Under the pieces are notes generated by a model. The model saw only the letters and a list, made by a program, of their open reading frames with translations, was not told the origin of the DNA and did not search any database. From Cytophagales bacterium (GTDB lineage Bacteria > Bacteroidota > Bacteroidia > Cytophagales > Bernardetiaceae): a stretch of 64,000 nucleotides of DNA. Below are positions 29,045 to 37,863 of this stretch, in pieces; within the stretch, counting starts at the first letter, position 1, and the number at the start of each line of letters is the position of its first letter. The translations under genes were made by a program, and so were the position numbers. The stretch is taken from assembly GCA_004293815.1 (NCBI GenBank), contig RDZD01000009.1, positions 1 to 64,000 of the forward strand. Direction: 5' to 3'.

Positions 29045-30877
29045 TTACTCAGACTCCAAAGCAGCCAGTAGCAAATCTGTTCTTTGCTTACCGATGAGAC
29101 TGTGCAGCTCCTCGGCAGAGGCCGCCTTGATTTTTTTGAGTGATTTATACTTCGTGAATAGCTTTTCTAAGCTTTGCTTCCCCAGCCCGTGGATATCTTC
29201 CAGAACTGACTGAAAGGAATTACTGCTGCGCTTGTCGCGGTGGAAAGTAATAGCAAAGCGGTGGGTTTCATCTCTAATGCGTTGTATGAGGAGAAGAGAG
29301 GATGATTTTTTGCCTATCGCAATTGGGAAACTGTCCTCGGGATAATAAATTTCTTCAAGTCTTTTGGCAATACTGATGATGGGTATTTGCCCGTATAAAT
29401 TCAGGTCTTTGAGGGCTTGTACAGCCGAGGCGAGTTGGCCTTTGCCACCGTCCACGATGATGAGGTTGGGCAGCGGCAAGCTTTCTTCTTTGAGTCGTTT
29501 ATACCGCCTATGCACAATTTCATACATAGATGCAAAGTCATCTATGCCCACAACCGTTTTAATGTTAAACTTTCGGTAGTCTTTTTTACTAGGTTGTCCG
29601 TTTTTAAAGCAAACCATACCCGCTACGGCATTGGTTCCGTGCAGGTTAGAGTTATCAAAGCACTCTATGTGATGCGGCAAATGCGGTAAGCTGAGATCTT
29701 TTTGGAGAGTCTCTAGAATCTGTGTTTGGGCTAATGCTTTTTCATCTTTTTGCTCGGTTTTTCGGCGGAGTTCTTGTCGCCTGAAATAATCTAGGTTTTT
29801 AATCGACAACTCAAGTAAGCCCTTCAAATCTCCTATTTTGGGTGTAGAACACTCAATGTTAGGCAGTTTGTATTCTAGCTCTACGTTTGTAATAATGCGC
29901 TTGGCTTCAGAGGCAAATCTATTGCGGTACTCAAAAATGATTTGAGGCAATATATCGGCATCTTCTTGGGCAATTTTTTTCTTAAATATTTCATTTTGAG
30001 CCTGAATGATACAGCCGTCTTCAATTCGTAAATAATTGAGATAGGTATTATCGTCTACTGTTTCTATACAATACACTTCCAAGTCGGATATACTGGGATT
30101 TGTCACTAAGGATTTTGCTTGGTAGTCGCTCAGTGCTTCTAGCCTCATTTTATAGCGTTGAGCCTTCTCGAAAGCCAAATTTTGGGCAGCTTCCTGCATT
30201 TTTTCTTTAAAATATTGCTTGGCTAGAGAGAGCTTGCCCTTTAGTATGCTTCGAATCATGTCTATATCCCCGAGATAGTCTTGCAGGGTTTGCAAACCTT
30301 CACAAGGCCCTTTGCAGTTTTTGAGATGATACTCTAAGCAAAGCTTGTAACGTTTAGCCTTGATATTTTTGGGAGTAAGAGCAAAAGTGCAGCTCCGTAT
30401 CTGAAAGTGCTTTTTGATGAGTTCCAATAGAGCAAATTGCATTCTGCCATGGGTATAAGGCCCGTAGTACTCAGCGTCTTGGCCTTGAGTCTGGCGTGTG
30501 GAAAAAACTCTTGGGAATGGCTCTTTTGTGATGCAAATATAAGGATAGGTTTTGCCATCTTTGAGTAGAATGTTGTAATGCGGCTTATGCTGCTTAATGA
30601 GGTTGTTTTCTAGTAAGAGCGCATCTATTTCAGAATCTACGACAATGAACTCAAAATCTCGTATTTCGCTTACCAGCCTTCTTGTTTTGAGGTCGGGATG
30701 ATTTTTAAGAAAGTAGCTATTGACGCGCCTTTTAAGGTTTTTGGCTTTACCCACATAAATAACTTCTTGCTCTTTGTTTTTGTGTTTATAAATACCAGGC
30801 AGTTCAGGCAAGTTTTTTACTTTTTCTTTGAGCAATTCTTTCCAGTCTTTTGGCAAGGCATCACTTGTATTTTTCAT
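29045..30877 (-). CDS. uvrC: UvrABC excinuclease subunit C
   Basis: Makes both incisions around a lesion in nucleotide excision repair, after UvrB loading. The 610-residue length is typical. The N-terminal GIY-YIG nuclease is clear (LPGIYKHKNKEQEVIYVGKAKNLKRRV, read in pieces), followed by a Cys-containing region (LCLEYHLKNCKGPCEG), the UvrB-binding UVR motif (about 205-240), the RNase H-like second nuclease with ECFDNSNLHGTNAVAG and IVDGGKGQL and the late HRFAITFHR, and a C-terminal helix-hairpin-helix (DIHGLGKQSLEKLFTKYKSL). It lies 27 bases downstream of a DUF1697 gene and is likely in one operon with it. Confidence 0.95.
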   Translation of the reverse strand: MKNTSDALPKDWKELLKEKVKNLPELPGIYKHKNKEQEVIYVGKAKNLKRRVNSYFLKNHPDLKTRRLVSEIRDFEFIVVDSEIDALLLENNLIKQHKPHYNILLKDGKTYPYICITKEPFPRVFSTRQTQGQDAEYYGPYTHGRMQFALLELIKKHFQIRSCTFALTPKNIKAKRYKLCLEYHLKNCKGPCEGLQTLQDYLGDIDMIRSILKGKLSLAKQYFKEKMQEAAQNLAFEKAQRYKMRLEALSDYQAKSLVTNPSISDLEVYCIETVDDNTYLNYLRIEDGCIIQAQNEIFKKKIAQEDADILPQIIFEYRNRFASEAKRIITNVELEYKLPNIECSTPKIGDLKGLLELSIKNLDYFRRQELRRKTEQKDEKALAQTQILETLQKDLSLPHLPHHIECFDNSNLHGTNAVAGMVCFKNGQPSKKDYRKFNIKTVVGIDDFASMYEIVHRRYKRLKEESLPLPNLIIVDGGKGQLASAVQALKDLNLYGQIPIISIAKRLEEIYYPEDSFPIAIGKKSSSLLLIQRIRDETHRFAITFHRDKRSSNSFQSVLEDIHGLGKQSLEKLFTKYKSLKKIKAASAEELHSLIGKQRTDLLLAALESE

Positions 30878-30904
30878 GTTTTGATGTGCTAAAACAACAG
30901 CTTT

Positions 30905-31456
30905 TTAATTCGTATGACTCATTTCTACAAGTTTTTGTAACGTAGGCTCGTTGCGTGTAGTGGCTTGCAATTTGAGCTTGCTCTCTATAAAGTTATTGGA
31001 CAGTTTAGTATTGCCATAAGAGTCATCAGGCAGATACATGTAAACTGTGTTGCTCTCGTTCACGAACCTAAGAGTGTTTTTGGCTAGCTCTAAGTTGAGC
31101 AAAGCTTGCATACGCATAGAATCAGGCGTTTGGCTCAGAATCGTATAATAGAGCTTCTTTGTTTGGAGATCAGGGCTAGATAAAAAGGGGTTGAGCCTAA
31201 GCACCTCTTGCAGCTCAGAGGGTGTTTTGACCACTACACAAACTTCAAAGCCATATTTTTGTTTAATGCCTGCCGCCAAGAGGCCACTCACCTCATGGGC
31301 TGAATGGTTTGAGTCCAAAAGCACATTGCCGCTTTGTATGTACGTCCGCACATCCGAAAAGCCTAAAGATTGACAAAGCTCTGTGAGATCTTTCATCAAG
31401 ATTTTTTTCTGACCAGATACATTGATGCCGCGCAAAAGAGCTATACAAGATGCCAT
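30905..31456 (-). CDS. DUF1697 family protein
   Basis: A 183-residue cytosolic protein. The opening CIALLRGINVSGQKKILMKDL and the TYIQSGNVLLDS strand are the hallmarks of DUF1697, a small alpha/beta family of unknown biochemical function found in many bacteria. The whole domain is present. It precedes uvrC by 27 bases and is probably co-transcribed with it, which does not by itself show a role in repair. Confidence 0.88.
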   Translation of the reverse strand: MASCIALLRGINVSGQKKILMKDLTELCQSLGFSDVRTYIQSGNVLLDSNHSAHEVSGLLAAGIKQKYGFEVCVVVKTPSELQEVLRLNPFLSSPDLQTKKLYYTILSQTPDSMRMQALLNLELAKNTLRFVNESNTVYMYLPDDSYGNTKLSNNFIESKLKLQATTRNEPTLQKLVEMSHTN

Positions 31457-31706
31457 GTTGAGATTTTGAACTGATTTCTTTATAGCGCAAAATTTAAACT
31501 TAAACTTGATTTTTGCAATATTTTTTGAGATTTATGAATCAAATAGGATAAATCCTTGAGCAAAAACCAAAAAACCTTTAAGCCAAGAGGTCTTATTATC
31601 TATCATCCAAAGCTGGGCGGAGGCTAGCAACACTATGAAGCGTTTTCCAATTCAAAGAGCCTCAAACCTAAGTAAACCTGACAAAAAAGTAGGTCTTGCA
31701 CGCCAA

Positions 31707-33044
31707 TTATTTGGCAATTTTCGTTAGGTCTTGGTTATACTTGACTAATAAGGCTTTGTAATTTTCTATTTTGATGCGTTGTATAGCATTGAGCGAATCC
31801 GATGCAAGGGTGCTCAGAAACTTATCGTAGGCTAAAGTATTGGCAGCATACGCCTCTTGAATATCTGAAACTTGGCGTTTTTGGGTGATATTCAAATTCG
31901 GATTGTCTTGTAACTTGCTCAGCTGTGCTTGTACAGATGCGCGAGTGGCTTGCACATCTTTGAAAATCGCCGCTTGCTGAGGAATTTTAATCGTAGGTGT
32001 AACAGGCTCTTGTTTATTGGTATTTTGACGGCTTGAATCAACAACAGGCAGCTCTGGTATAGTAAGCGGTACATAAGGCATGTCTTGCGCTTCCTGATTC
32101 TTTTTAGGAAACAACTGGTCTTTGAAAAACCAGAGACCAAAACCTAACAACACAACCAGTAGCAAACCTAACCACCAGTAAGATTTATAACTTGTCCGGG
32201 AGCTGTCTTTTGAGCGATTATTGATGTTTTCTGCTAATTCCACCACCAAAACTGTGGTATTATCGCTGCCACCTGCAAGGTTAGCGGCTTTCACAAGTTT
32301 GTCACAAAGGCGATAGGGTGTATTGGCATCAATGGCGGTGCCAAGCTTTTGTATAATACTGTCACTGAGCATGCTATTAAGCCCGTCTGAACATAGTAAC
32401 AAGCGTTCACCCGGTAGCATCTTATGCTTGACATAATCTGGTTGGGGTGGATTTTCTGTATCGCCAAGACTTTGGGTAATCACATTGCTACTTGGGTGAT
32501 GCTGCGATTCTTCTGCGGTTATTTCGCCTTTACGCACCATTTCCCAAACTACCGAATGATCCTGCGTTAAAAGTACCAGCTCACCCGTGGGCTTTAACAA
32601 ATAAGCACGGCTATCACCGCTCCAAACAATGTGCGCTTCTGTGTCACATATCCACGCAACAACGGCAGTTGTACCCATTCCATTGTAACTCACACGTTGA
32701 TGTGCCAGCTTCAGGATTTGTTCATGTGACTCCAGCAATACCTTTTTTAGGATAAACTCTCTCTCTTGGTCTGCCAAGTTTATTGGTGCAATGCGGCCAA
32801 ACAAGTTCTTGACCACCTCACAGGCTGTTTTGGAGGCAACTTCACCTGCGTTTGTACCGCCCATACCGTCCGCTACAAGCAGAACAAGTCCCTCATCGCT
32901 CATGAGCTCCACCTCCTCATCACGAGACAAAGACCAGAAACCAGAGTTGAGATGCTTACCTAATAATAAGTTGTCTTCATTGATTTCTCTTACAAGTCCT
33001 TTGTCTGTAATGCTTGCTACTTTATATTTCTGAGGTGAGTTCAA
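31707..33044 (-). CDS. Membrane-anchored PP2C-type serine/threonine phosphatase
   Basis: A 445-residue metal-dependent protein phosphatase. The cytosolic N-terminal PP2C domain (about 5-255) has the metal motifs ITDKGLVREINEDN, LVADGMGGTNAGEVAS, VWSGDSRAYLL and GGSDNTTVLVVEL. A single membrane helix follows (about 288-306, WWLGLLLVVLLGFGLWFF), then a proline/asparagine-rich linker and a helical extracytoplasmic domain (about 350-445). Removes phosphate from Ser/Thr or Tyr; the partner kinase, usually a Hanks-type kinase, is not in the window. The outer part could sense envelope state or hold the protein near the cell wall, which is inference. Confidence 0.9.
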   Translation of the reverse strand: MNSPQKYKVASITDKGLVREINEDNLLLGKHLNSGFWSLSRDEEVELMSDEGLVLLVADGMGGTNAGEVASKTACEVVKNLFGRIAPINLADQEREFILKKVLLESHEQILKLAHQRVSYNGMGTTAVVAWICDTEAHIVWSGDSRAYLLKPTGELVLLTQDHSVVWEMVRKGEITAEESQHHPSSNVITQSLGDTENPPQPDYVKHKMLPGERLLLCSDGLNSMLSDSIIQKLGTAIDANTPYRLCDKLVKAANLAGGSDNTTVLVVELAENINNRSKDSSRTSYKSYWWLGLLLVVLLGFGLWFFKDQLFPKKNQEAQDMPYVPLTIPELPVVDSSRQNTNKQEPVTPTIKIPQQAAIFKDVQATRASVQAQLSKLQDNPNLNITQKRQVSDIQEAYAANTLAYDKFLSTLASDSLNAIQRIKIENYKALLVKYNQDLTKIAK

Positions 33045-33208
33045 GATGTTCTTTTATTGTGTTTAAGCAAGAAAAGACTGCCTAAGGCGGCGCAAATATT
33101 GCAGTTTATGAAATAAATTACAAATTTTAAGCCAATTTAAACACAGTGTGTACAAAATCGTTTCTTGAATGATCACTTGTATTCAATAATTATGTCAATT
33201 AAAGAGTG

Positions 33209-34600
33209 CTAAAGTGCAGCTGTCCGTGGGCTTGTACAAAGACTTATTATCCACACAGCTAGCAAGCTCCCAGCAAGGCCAGGCAATATACTTGGAATTT
33301 CTGCCCATTTATAGTGTTCAAAAAGCAGCCATAGAGTCATCCCCACAGCCATACTTCCAATAGATCCTTGTGAGTTAGCGCGTTTCCAGACCATGCCAGC
33401 CACCAAAGGCGCAAACAAAGACACCAAACTCAACTGCGATGAGCTAGAAACTAACTCGTAAATATTCTGCCCTTGCAAGGCAAAAACTGTACTAATCAAG
33501 ACCACCAGCAATACAGAAAGACGTGCACAGAGCAACATGGATTTATCACTCATTGGTTTGACATGAGGTTTAATCAGATTTTCTGCCATGATAGTAGCGG
33601 GGGCTAGAGTTGCGCCACTGGCTGTACTCAGGATAGCAGAAAGTAAAGCCCCAAAAAAGATAATTTGAAGATAAATAGGTGAAGCCACAAGCATAACACG
33701 CGGTAAAAAATCGCTGCTTCCCTTAGTTAAAAGCTCAGGATACAGCACTTTGGCGCAAAGTGCGACTAAAAGAGGTAAAAAAGCAACACTTAAATACATT
33801 AAGCCGCCTATGATAGAAGCTTGTACCGCCACATCTTCGTTCTTGGACGACATCACACGCTGAAAAACATCTTGTTGAGGTATAGAACCTAGACTCATAA
33901 TAAGCCATGCCGCAATGTATTCCATAATGCTGTGAGCGTCACACTTGGGATACATTCTAAAAAAGCCTTCAGGGGTAGCATTGAGTATATTTTGAAAACC
34001 ACCAGCTTTTTGGACAAGTAAAAACGCCATGACTGACATGCCTACAACAATCACGATAGTCTGAAAAAAGTCTGTGATGGAAATCGCCCACATACCGCCT
34101 ATGTAGGTATAAAAGAGCACAATCCCCGCACCTATCCATATACCCGTTTCTAAGCTAACAGCTCCCCCAGTTACTGTTTCGAAAATGATACCTAAAGCAG
34201 CCAGCTGTGCGGCAGTCCAGCCAAAATAAGAAAAAATAAGACATATACTGGCTGCTAGCTCAGAGCTTTTGCCAAAACGACGACCAAAATAATCTGCTAA
34301 GGTGTGAAGATTCATTCTGTAAAATGCCCGCGCAAAAAATAAGCCTACCAGAATCAAACAAAGTGATGAGCCAAAAGGGTCTTCTATGACACCTATCAGG
34401 CCTTTTTCTATAAACTCAGACGAAGCTCCCAGTACCGTTTCTGACCCAAACCATGTGGCAAAAACGGTGGTTGTGGCCATATAGAGCGGCAGCTGTCTGC
34501 CCGCTAACATAAAATCATCAGCGGTTTTGACATAGCGCGAAGCAAATGCGCCAATCCCAATGGTTATCAAAAGATATACTACAACAGCTATTAAGAGCAT
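33209..34600 (-). CDS. Sodium:solute symporter (SSS family)
   Basis: A polytopic inner-membrane Na+-coupled transporter of 463 residues from the Met at 34600; a longer frame reaching 34675 would add 25 residues (MLYICLTKNIFWGYW...) before the first helix and is less likely. About 12-13 helices are visible. The SSS pattern is clear: DDFMLAGRQLPLYMATTTVFATWFG, SAAQ/TAAQLAALG-like helix 4, a TYIGGMWA helix and an LSSASGATLAPATI-type loop near the ion site. The substrate (sugar, proline, pantothenate, or other) cannot be assigned. It is a single-gene unit with a possible -7 element at 34662-34669. Confidence 0.85.
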   Translation of the reverse strand: MLLIAVVVYLLITIGIGAFASRYVKTADDFMLAGRQLPLYMATTTVFATWFGSETVLGASSEFIEKGLIGVIEDPFGSSLCLILVGLFFARAFYRMNLHTLADYFGRRFGKSSELAASICLIFSYFGWTAAQLAALGIIFETVTGGAVSLETGIWIGAGIVLFYTYIGGMWAISITDFFQTIVIVVGMSVMAFLLVQKAGGFQNILNATPEGFFRMYPKCDAHSIMEYIAAWLIMSLGSIPQQDVFQRVMSSKNEDVAVQASIIGGLMYLSVAFLPLLVALCAKVLYPELLTKGSSDFLPRVMLVASPIYLQIIFFGALLSAILSTASGATLAPATIMAENLIKPHVKPMSDKSMLLCARLSVLLVVLISTVFALQGQNIYELVSSSSQLSLVSLFAPLVAGMVWKRANSQGSIGSMAVGMTLWLLFEHYKWAEIPSILPGLAGSLLAVWIISLCTSPRTAAL

Positions 34601-34661
34601 CGCTTTAACCTTCTTTGTAACTAAACTAAGCCAATATCCCCAAAAAATATTTTTCGTTAAG

Positions 34662-34669
34662 CAAATATA
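34662..34669 (-). promoter_or_regulatory. Possible -7 element of the symporter gene
   Basis: On the minus strand TATATTTG fits TANNTTTG and ends 61 bases before the preferred start at 34600. It lies upstream of 34600 but inside the longer alternative reading, which supports the shorter start. No clear -33 box. Confidence 0.4.
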
Positions 34670-34854
34670 CAGCAACTTAACATGATATCACTATCAAAAT
34701 CAAATTTTAAATTGAACTTGGCGGGAGCGCATTTACGCAAAGTTATTTTGCATCAAATTTTAAAAAAAATCAAATTATTATTAAAAAAATTGCTTTTGTG
34801 GCAATAATAATTTATAATTCGGAACTTTGTAAAATAAAAGGATCAAAGAAAACT

Positions 34855-35103
34855 ATGAAAAATAAAAAAAACGCAGATGAGTTGGCTCAAGAGCTGATGG
34901 ATCTTGCTTCTGCTGAAGAGAAGCATTTTGTAAACCTCTGGTTTGAGGTTCTGGAAGCCGCATTTAAAATAACTGGTTCAAATAACTTTTCCAACGTGAT
35001 GAAATCTATCATCCTTGTGCAATCGTTATACGTTAAGTTCATGCAACAGAACTGGTACAATTATTTTTCTATTTGGCAACCCACCAACTCAAAGAAAAAG
35101 TAA
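34855..35103 (+). CDS. Small hypothetical protein
   Basis: An 82-residue cytosolic protein I do not recognise. From the ATG at 34855 it begins MKNKKNADELAQELMDL and is almost entirely helical, with two aromatic-rich patches (KHFVNLWFEVLEAAFK and FMQQNWYNYFSIWQP) and a lysine-rich end. The pattern is loosely like a phasin or another surface-coating helical protein, but this is speculation. An upstream in-frame GTG at 34798 sits where a -33 TTTG box would be (34795-34798, 23 bases before the near-match GAACTTTG), so the shorter start is preferred. It converges with the SGNH gene, stops 9 bases apart. Confidence 0.6.
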   Translation: MKNKKNADELAQELMDLASAEEKHFVNLWFEVLEAAFKITGSNNFSNVMKSIILVQSLYVKFMQQNWYNYFSIWQPTNSKKK

Positions 35104-35111
35104 TTGTGAAC

Positions 35112-36626
35112 TTAATCGTCCATGCGCTTTTTGTATTCTTCATACTCAAATATCATGGCATCATAAAGAAGTTGTGCCACAAGCTTAGCACCCCGTGCGT
35201 TGAAGTGAGTATAATCACGCCCTGCCAATGAGGGCTTGGCGTTTACCCAGCTCACCATTGAGTTGTGACCACCCATGGCAGCATACAAATCCCAAAAAGC
35301 ACAGCCAGCTTTAAGTGCGGCATTACGTTGTGCATCGCGTATTTTTTCTATGTTTGGATATGACTCGTAATTGAGTCCATTTTTTCGTGCCATATCAGAC
35401 AGTCCTACAACAACAATATTGGCATCGGGGTTAATGGATTGCAAGAACATGATTTGACGGTAGAGCAAATTTTCATAAAACTTATAGCTCTGAGCGGGCG
35501 AAGGCACTACATTCACCCCAAACTGCATGATAATCAACTTAGTATCGAGTGCCTCAAATTGTTTTTTGAGATAGTCTTTTTGTATTTTGCTGAACTCCGC
35601 CCCCGAACTGCCACGCATAGGAACATTATCCACAGCCACACCCGACTCGCAGTCAATAGAAACACCTAACACCTCAGCATCGCCTTCCGTTTTGAAGTCA
35701 ATTTTAAGCGTTTTGAAGTTTTCTTCAAAATCAAGCTCAAAAATATCAAATTCTGAAGTGCTTGTACTTAGGGTTTTCTGCGATAACACTTTGCCATCTG
35801 CACGCACTTCTACATCAAGGTCAGAGCCGTTTGTATTATAAATGAGCTTCATACGTTCGGCTTTTCTAAGCAACTCACTACCATACTCTGTATCAGTATA
35901 CTTAACCCACGCTGTTTGTAACTTGTCGGTAGCTTCGGGTGGCAATGGACTTACAAAACTGTAATAGGCCTGTAGAAGTCCTAAACGTTTATGCTTTGGT
36001 GAGTTTTTACTATCAATATAGGCGTACTTTCGCCAATTTTTAGAGAAATCAGTTTGTATAGACTGCCGCATGCCCTTGCGTGTTTCGGGCGGAAGAAGTC
36101 CAGGTCCACAGCCTCCAAAGCGGTCTTGTAGCCTTTCACGCAAATATTCCGTGATGCGATCCCCTTCAATCTGAGAGTCGCCGTAATGTACGACACGCAC
36201 AAAATCGTCTTCTTTAGCTAATTTTCTGAGAGCCTCAAAGAATTTATCCAAGGCTAGCTGGTTGGTGGTTGGAAACTCTATTTTCTGAACGGCAGTATTA
36301 ACAGGCTCTATTTTTTCTCTACGTCCCGACTTAGAAGTATCCTCAGGCTGTAGAGCGGCCAAGCTATCTGCTGTTTGCTGCATAATAGCTTGTGCAAAAA
36401 GGGCTTTGTCTATGCTGTCCTGACGGGCTTGAAGGTCTGCAAGTTGTTGCTGTTGCGCAGTGTCTATGGTGGCAGGCTTCTTAAGCAACTCGAAATCCTC
36501 TAATGTAAACACTCTAAACTCGCTGTTTGACCCAAGCGTGATGATACGAGGCGAAAGAACCGCCACAACCACACAAATACAAGATACATAAGCTAAAAGA
36601 AGCAAACTGCGAAGAGGGGAAACCAT
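35112..36626 (-). CDS. SGNH/GDSL-type hydrolase, membrane-anchored
   Basis: A 504-residue protein with one N-terminal membrane helix or signal (about 6-28), a coiled-coil-like Gln/Ala-rich segment (about 55-95), then an SGNH domain. The catalytic serine lies in VVHYGDSQIEGD, and the Asp-His pair in the C-terminal GRDYTHFNARGA. A beta-sandwich insert (about 250-330) separates the first SGNH block from the rest. Such proteins act as esterases or O-acetyltransferases on cell-wall or exopolysaccharide, often as partners of MBOAT proteins; an MBOAT gene lies 5.4 kb away at 42027. That pairing is inference. It has a possible -7 element at 36674. Confidence 0.8.
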   Translation of the reverse strand: MVSPLRSLLLLAYVSCICVVVAVLSPRIITLGSNSEFRVFTLEDFELLKKPATIDTAQQQQLADLQARQDSIDKALFAQAIMQQTADSLAALQPEDTSKSGRREKIEPVNTAVQKIEFPTTNQLALDKFFEALRKLAKEDDFVRVVHYGDSQIEGDRITEYLRERLQDRFGGCGPGLLPPETRKGMRQSIQTDFSKNWRKYAYIDSKNSPKHKRLGLLQAYYSFVSPLPPEATDKLQTAWVKYTDTEYGSELLRKAERMKLIYNTNGSDLDVEVRADGKVLSQKTLSTSTSEFDIFELDFEENFKTLKIDFKTEGDAEVLGVSIDCESGVAVDNVPMRGSSGAEFSKIQKDYLKKQFEALDTKLIIMQFGVNVVPSPAQSYKFYENLLYRQIMFLQSINPDANIVVVGLSDMARKNGLNYESYPNIEKIRDAQRNAALKAGCAFWDLYAAMGGHNSMVSWVNAKPSLAGRDYTHFNARGAKLVAQLLYDAMIFEYEEYKKRMDD

Positions 36627-36673
36627 AAACTGTTATCAATCAATTTTTTGTTTTGAATTGGGTATTTGCGGTG

Positions 36674-36681
36674 CAAAACTA
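36674..36681 (-). promoter_or_regulatory. Possible -7 element of the SGNH gene
   Basis: On the minus strand TAGTTTTG fits TANNTTTG, 47 bases before the start codon at 36626. No TTG is visible at the -33 spacing. Confidence 0.35.
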
Positions 36682-36777
36682 AAGTAAAGTTATGAGTTTT
36701 TTTGTATAGTAGGCTGTAAAATCGTAAAATCTTTAAGATTTAATTACACATGCGGTACGTAAGGTAGCCAAATATGG

Positions 36778-37476
36778 CTACTTTTTTTGTGAATGCTTAG
36801 AAACTTCTGACTCCTCTTTTTTAGTCAGCATCAATCCATTGTCCTCGAAAAGAAAATGATTGGTTCCTGTCCAGCTCCAACTTTCGCCAGAGTTCATACA
36901 AAATCCTGTAACGGCAAATTCAACAGAAATCATATTGTCCTTGACCTTGAGATTGATAAAGTCAAATGTTTCTTGCGTGGTGGCAGTCATGGGAACAGAG
37001 GCACAGCTTTTGAGCGCGTCCAAAGAGGCTTCATCATTGCGAAACCAACGACGAAGAAAATCTAAATGCTCTTCTGAACATTGGTAACCCAAGCCAAGAG
37101 CGTTATTAGCCAAGCATTTGAGGTTATTGAAATCTTTATTGGCTTGTCCATCCCAGTTGCAATCACTTCCAATAAAGGTTACCACATAGCCCAATGCGGC
37201 TCTTTCAGCATCAGAAAGGCTGTTGCATAGCTTTTCGTTGATAACAATTTCATTAACTACCGTACCCAATTCAGCATTAGAACGATCTTCACGCCACAAA
37301 AACTTTGCTTTGCGTTCGGGCAGATTTTCTAAACTCGGTGCGCTGTTAGGTGGCACTTGCATACTAGCATTCACACTGTCAGGCATTTTAATCTTACTCT
37401 CACCCTCTCTTACCTGGACACAACAAGACAAAAAGCACAAAGAAGTAACTGCACCGATTTTGATTACACCATTCAT
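36778..37476 (-). CDS. Unknown cysteine-rich lipoprotein
   Basis: A 232-residue exported protein of unknown function. From the ATG at 37476 it begins with a lipoprotein-type signal ending LSCC (lipobox near residue 18-19). A TTG 45 bases upstream opens the same frame but overlaps the promoter -7 box, so it is rejected as the start. The mature part has six spaced cysteines (in EKLCNS, SDCNWDG, LKCLAN, YQCSEEH, KSCAS, GFCMNSG), enough for three disulfides, which suits a folded periplasmic domain. I cannot relate it to a family. It is divergent from the LpoA-like gene. Confidence 0.65.
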   Translation of the reverse strand: MNGVIKIGAVTSLCFLSCCVQVREGESKIKMPDSVNASMQVPPNSAPSLENLPERKAKFLWREDRSNAELGTVVNEIVINEKLCNSLSDAERAALGYVVTFIGSDCNWDGQANKDFNNLKCLANNALGLGYQCSEEHLDFLRRWFRNDEASLDALKSCASVPMTATTQETFDFINLKVKDNMISVEFAVTGFCMNSGESWSWTGTNHFLFEDNGLMLTKKEESEVSKHSQKK

Positions 37477-37863
37477 ACACAAAAGAGCATTCGCTAGGGT
37501 TTTATAAGAAAGCGGGCACAAAAATACAGATTATCATAACACAATTAACAATAGCTTTTTATTTTGTAAGAAAAGACTCATAATTACTTTAGTCGCCACA
37601 TTTTTTGTAAATATCTAACAGTATATAACACAATTGACTGCGTTTTATAACCAAGCGGTTCTCTGGCAATACAGCATTGCCACATATCAGAGGCAATGGG
37701 GTGGTTTGGTGTTAGTGAACGCAGCAGCCGAATCCAAAAAATAATAGACGAAATTTTAGTTCTTAGATTTAAAGCCTAATTTTGCGCTGTTAAACAAGGT
37801 GTTGCCACTCACAACGAAAGGCATAGAACCCACGATTATTTTGCTTAACCTAGCATTTGCCCA
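37477..37863. other. Divergent promoter region
   Basis: No gene is visible in these 387 bases between the lipoprotein and LpoA-like genes. It carries the minus-strand promoter at 37519-37551, a 7-bp inverted repeat (37664-37670 with 37676-37682) and a plus-strand -7-like TAATTTTG (37777-37784) without a clear -33 box. Confidence 0.45.
37519..37551 (-). promoter_or_regulatory. Bacteroidota-type promoter of the cysteine-rich lipoprotein
   Basis: On the minus strand TTG (37549-37551), 22 bases, then TATTTTTG (37519-37526). Transcription should start near 37512, about 35 bases before the ATG at 37476, and downstream of the alternative TTG at 37521. Confidence 0.55.

Noticed and set aside
33209..34675. 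Longer symporter start at 34675
   Set aside because: The added 25 residues do not resemble SSS transporters, and a -7-like element lies inside that extension.
37477..37521. TTG start at 37521 for the cysteine-rich lipoprotein
   Set aside because: It overlaps the predicted promoter -7 box, so it would not be transcribed, and the lipoprotein signal begins at the later ATG.
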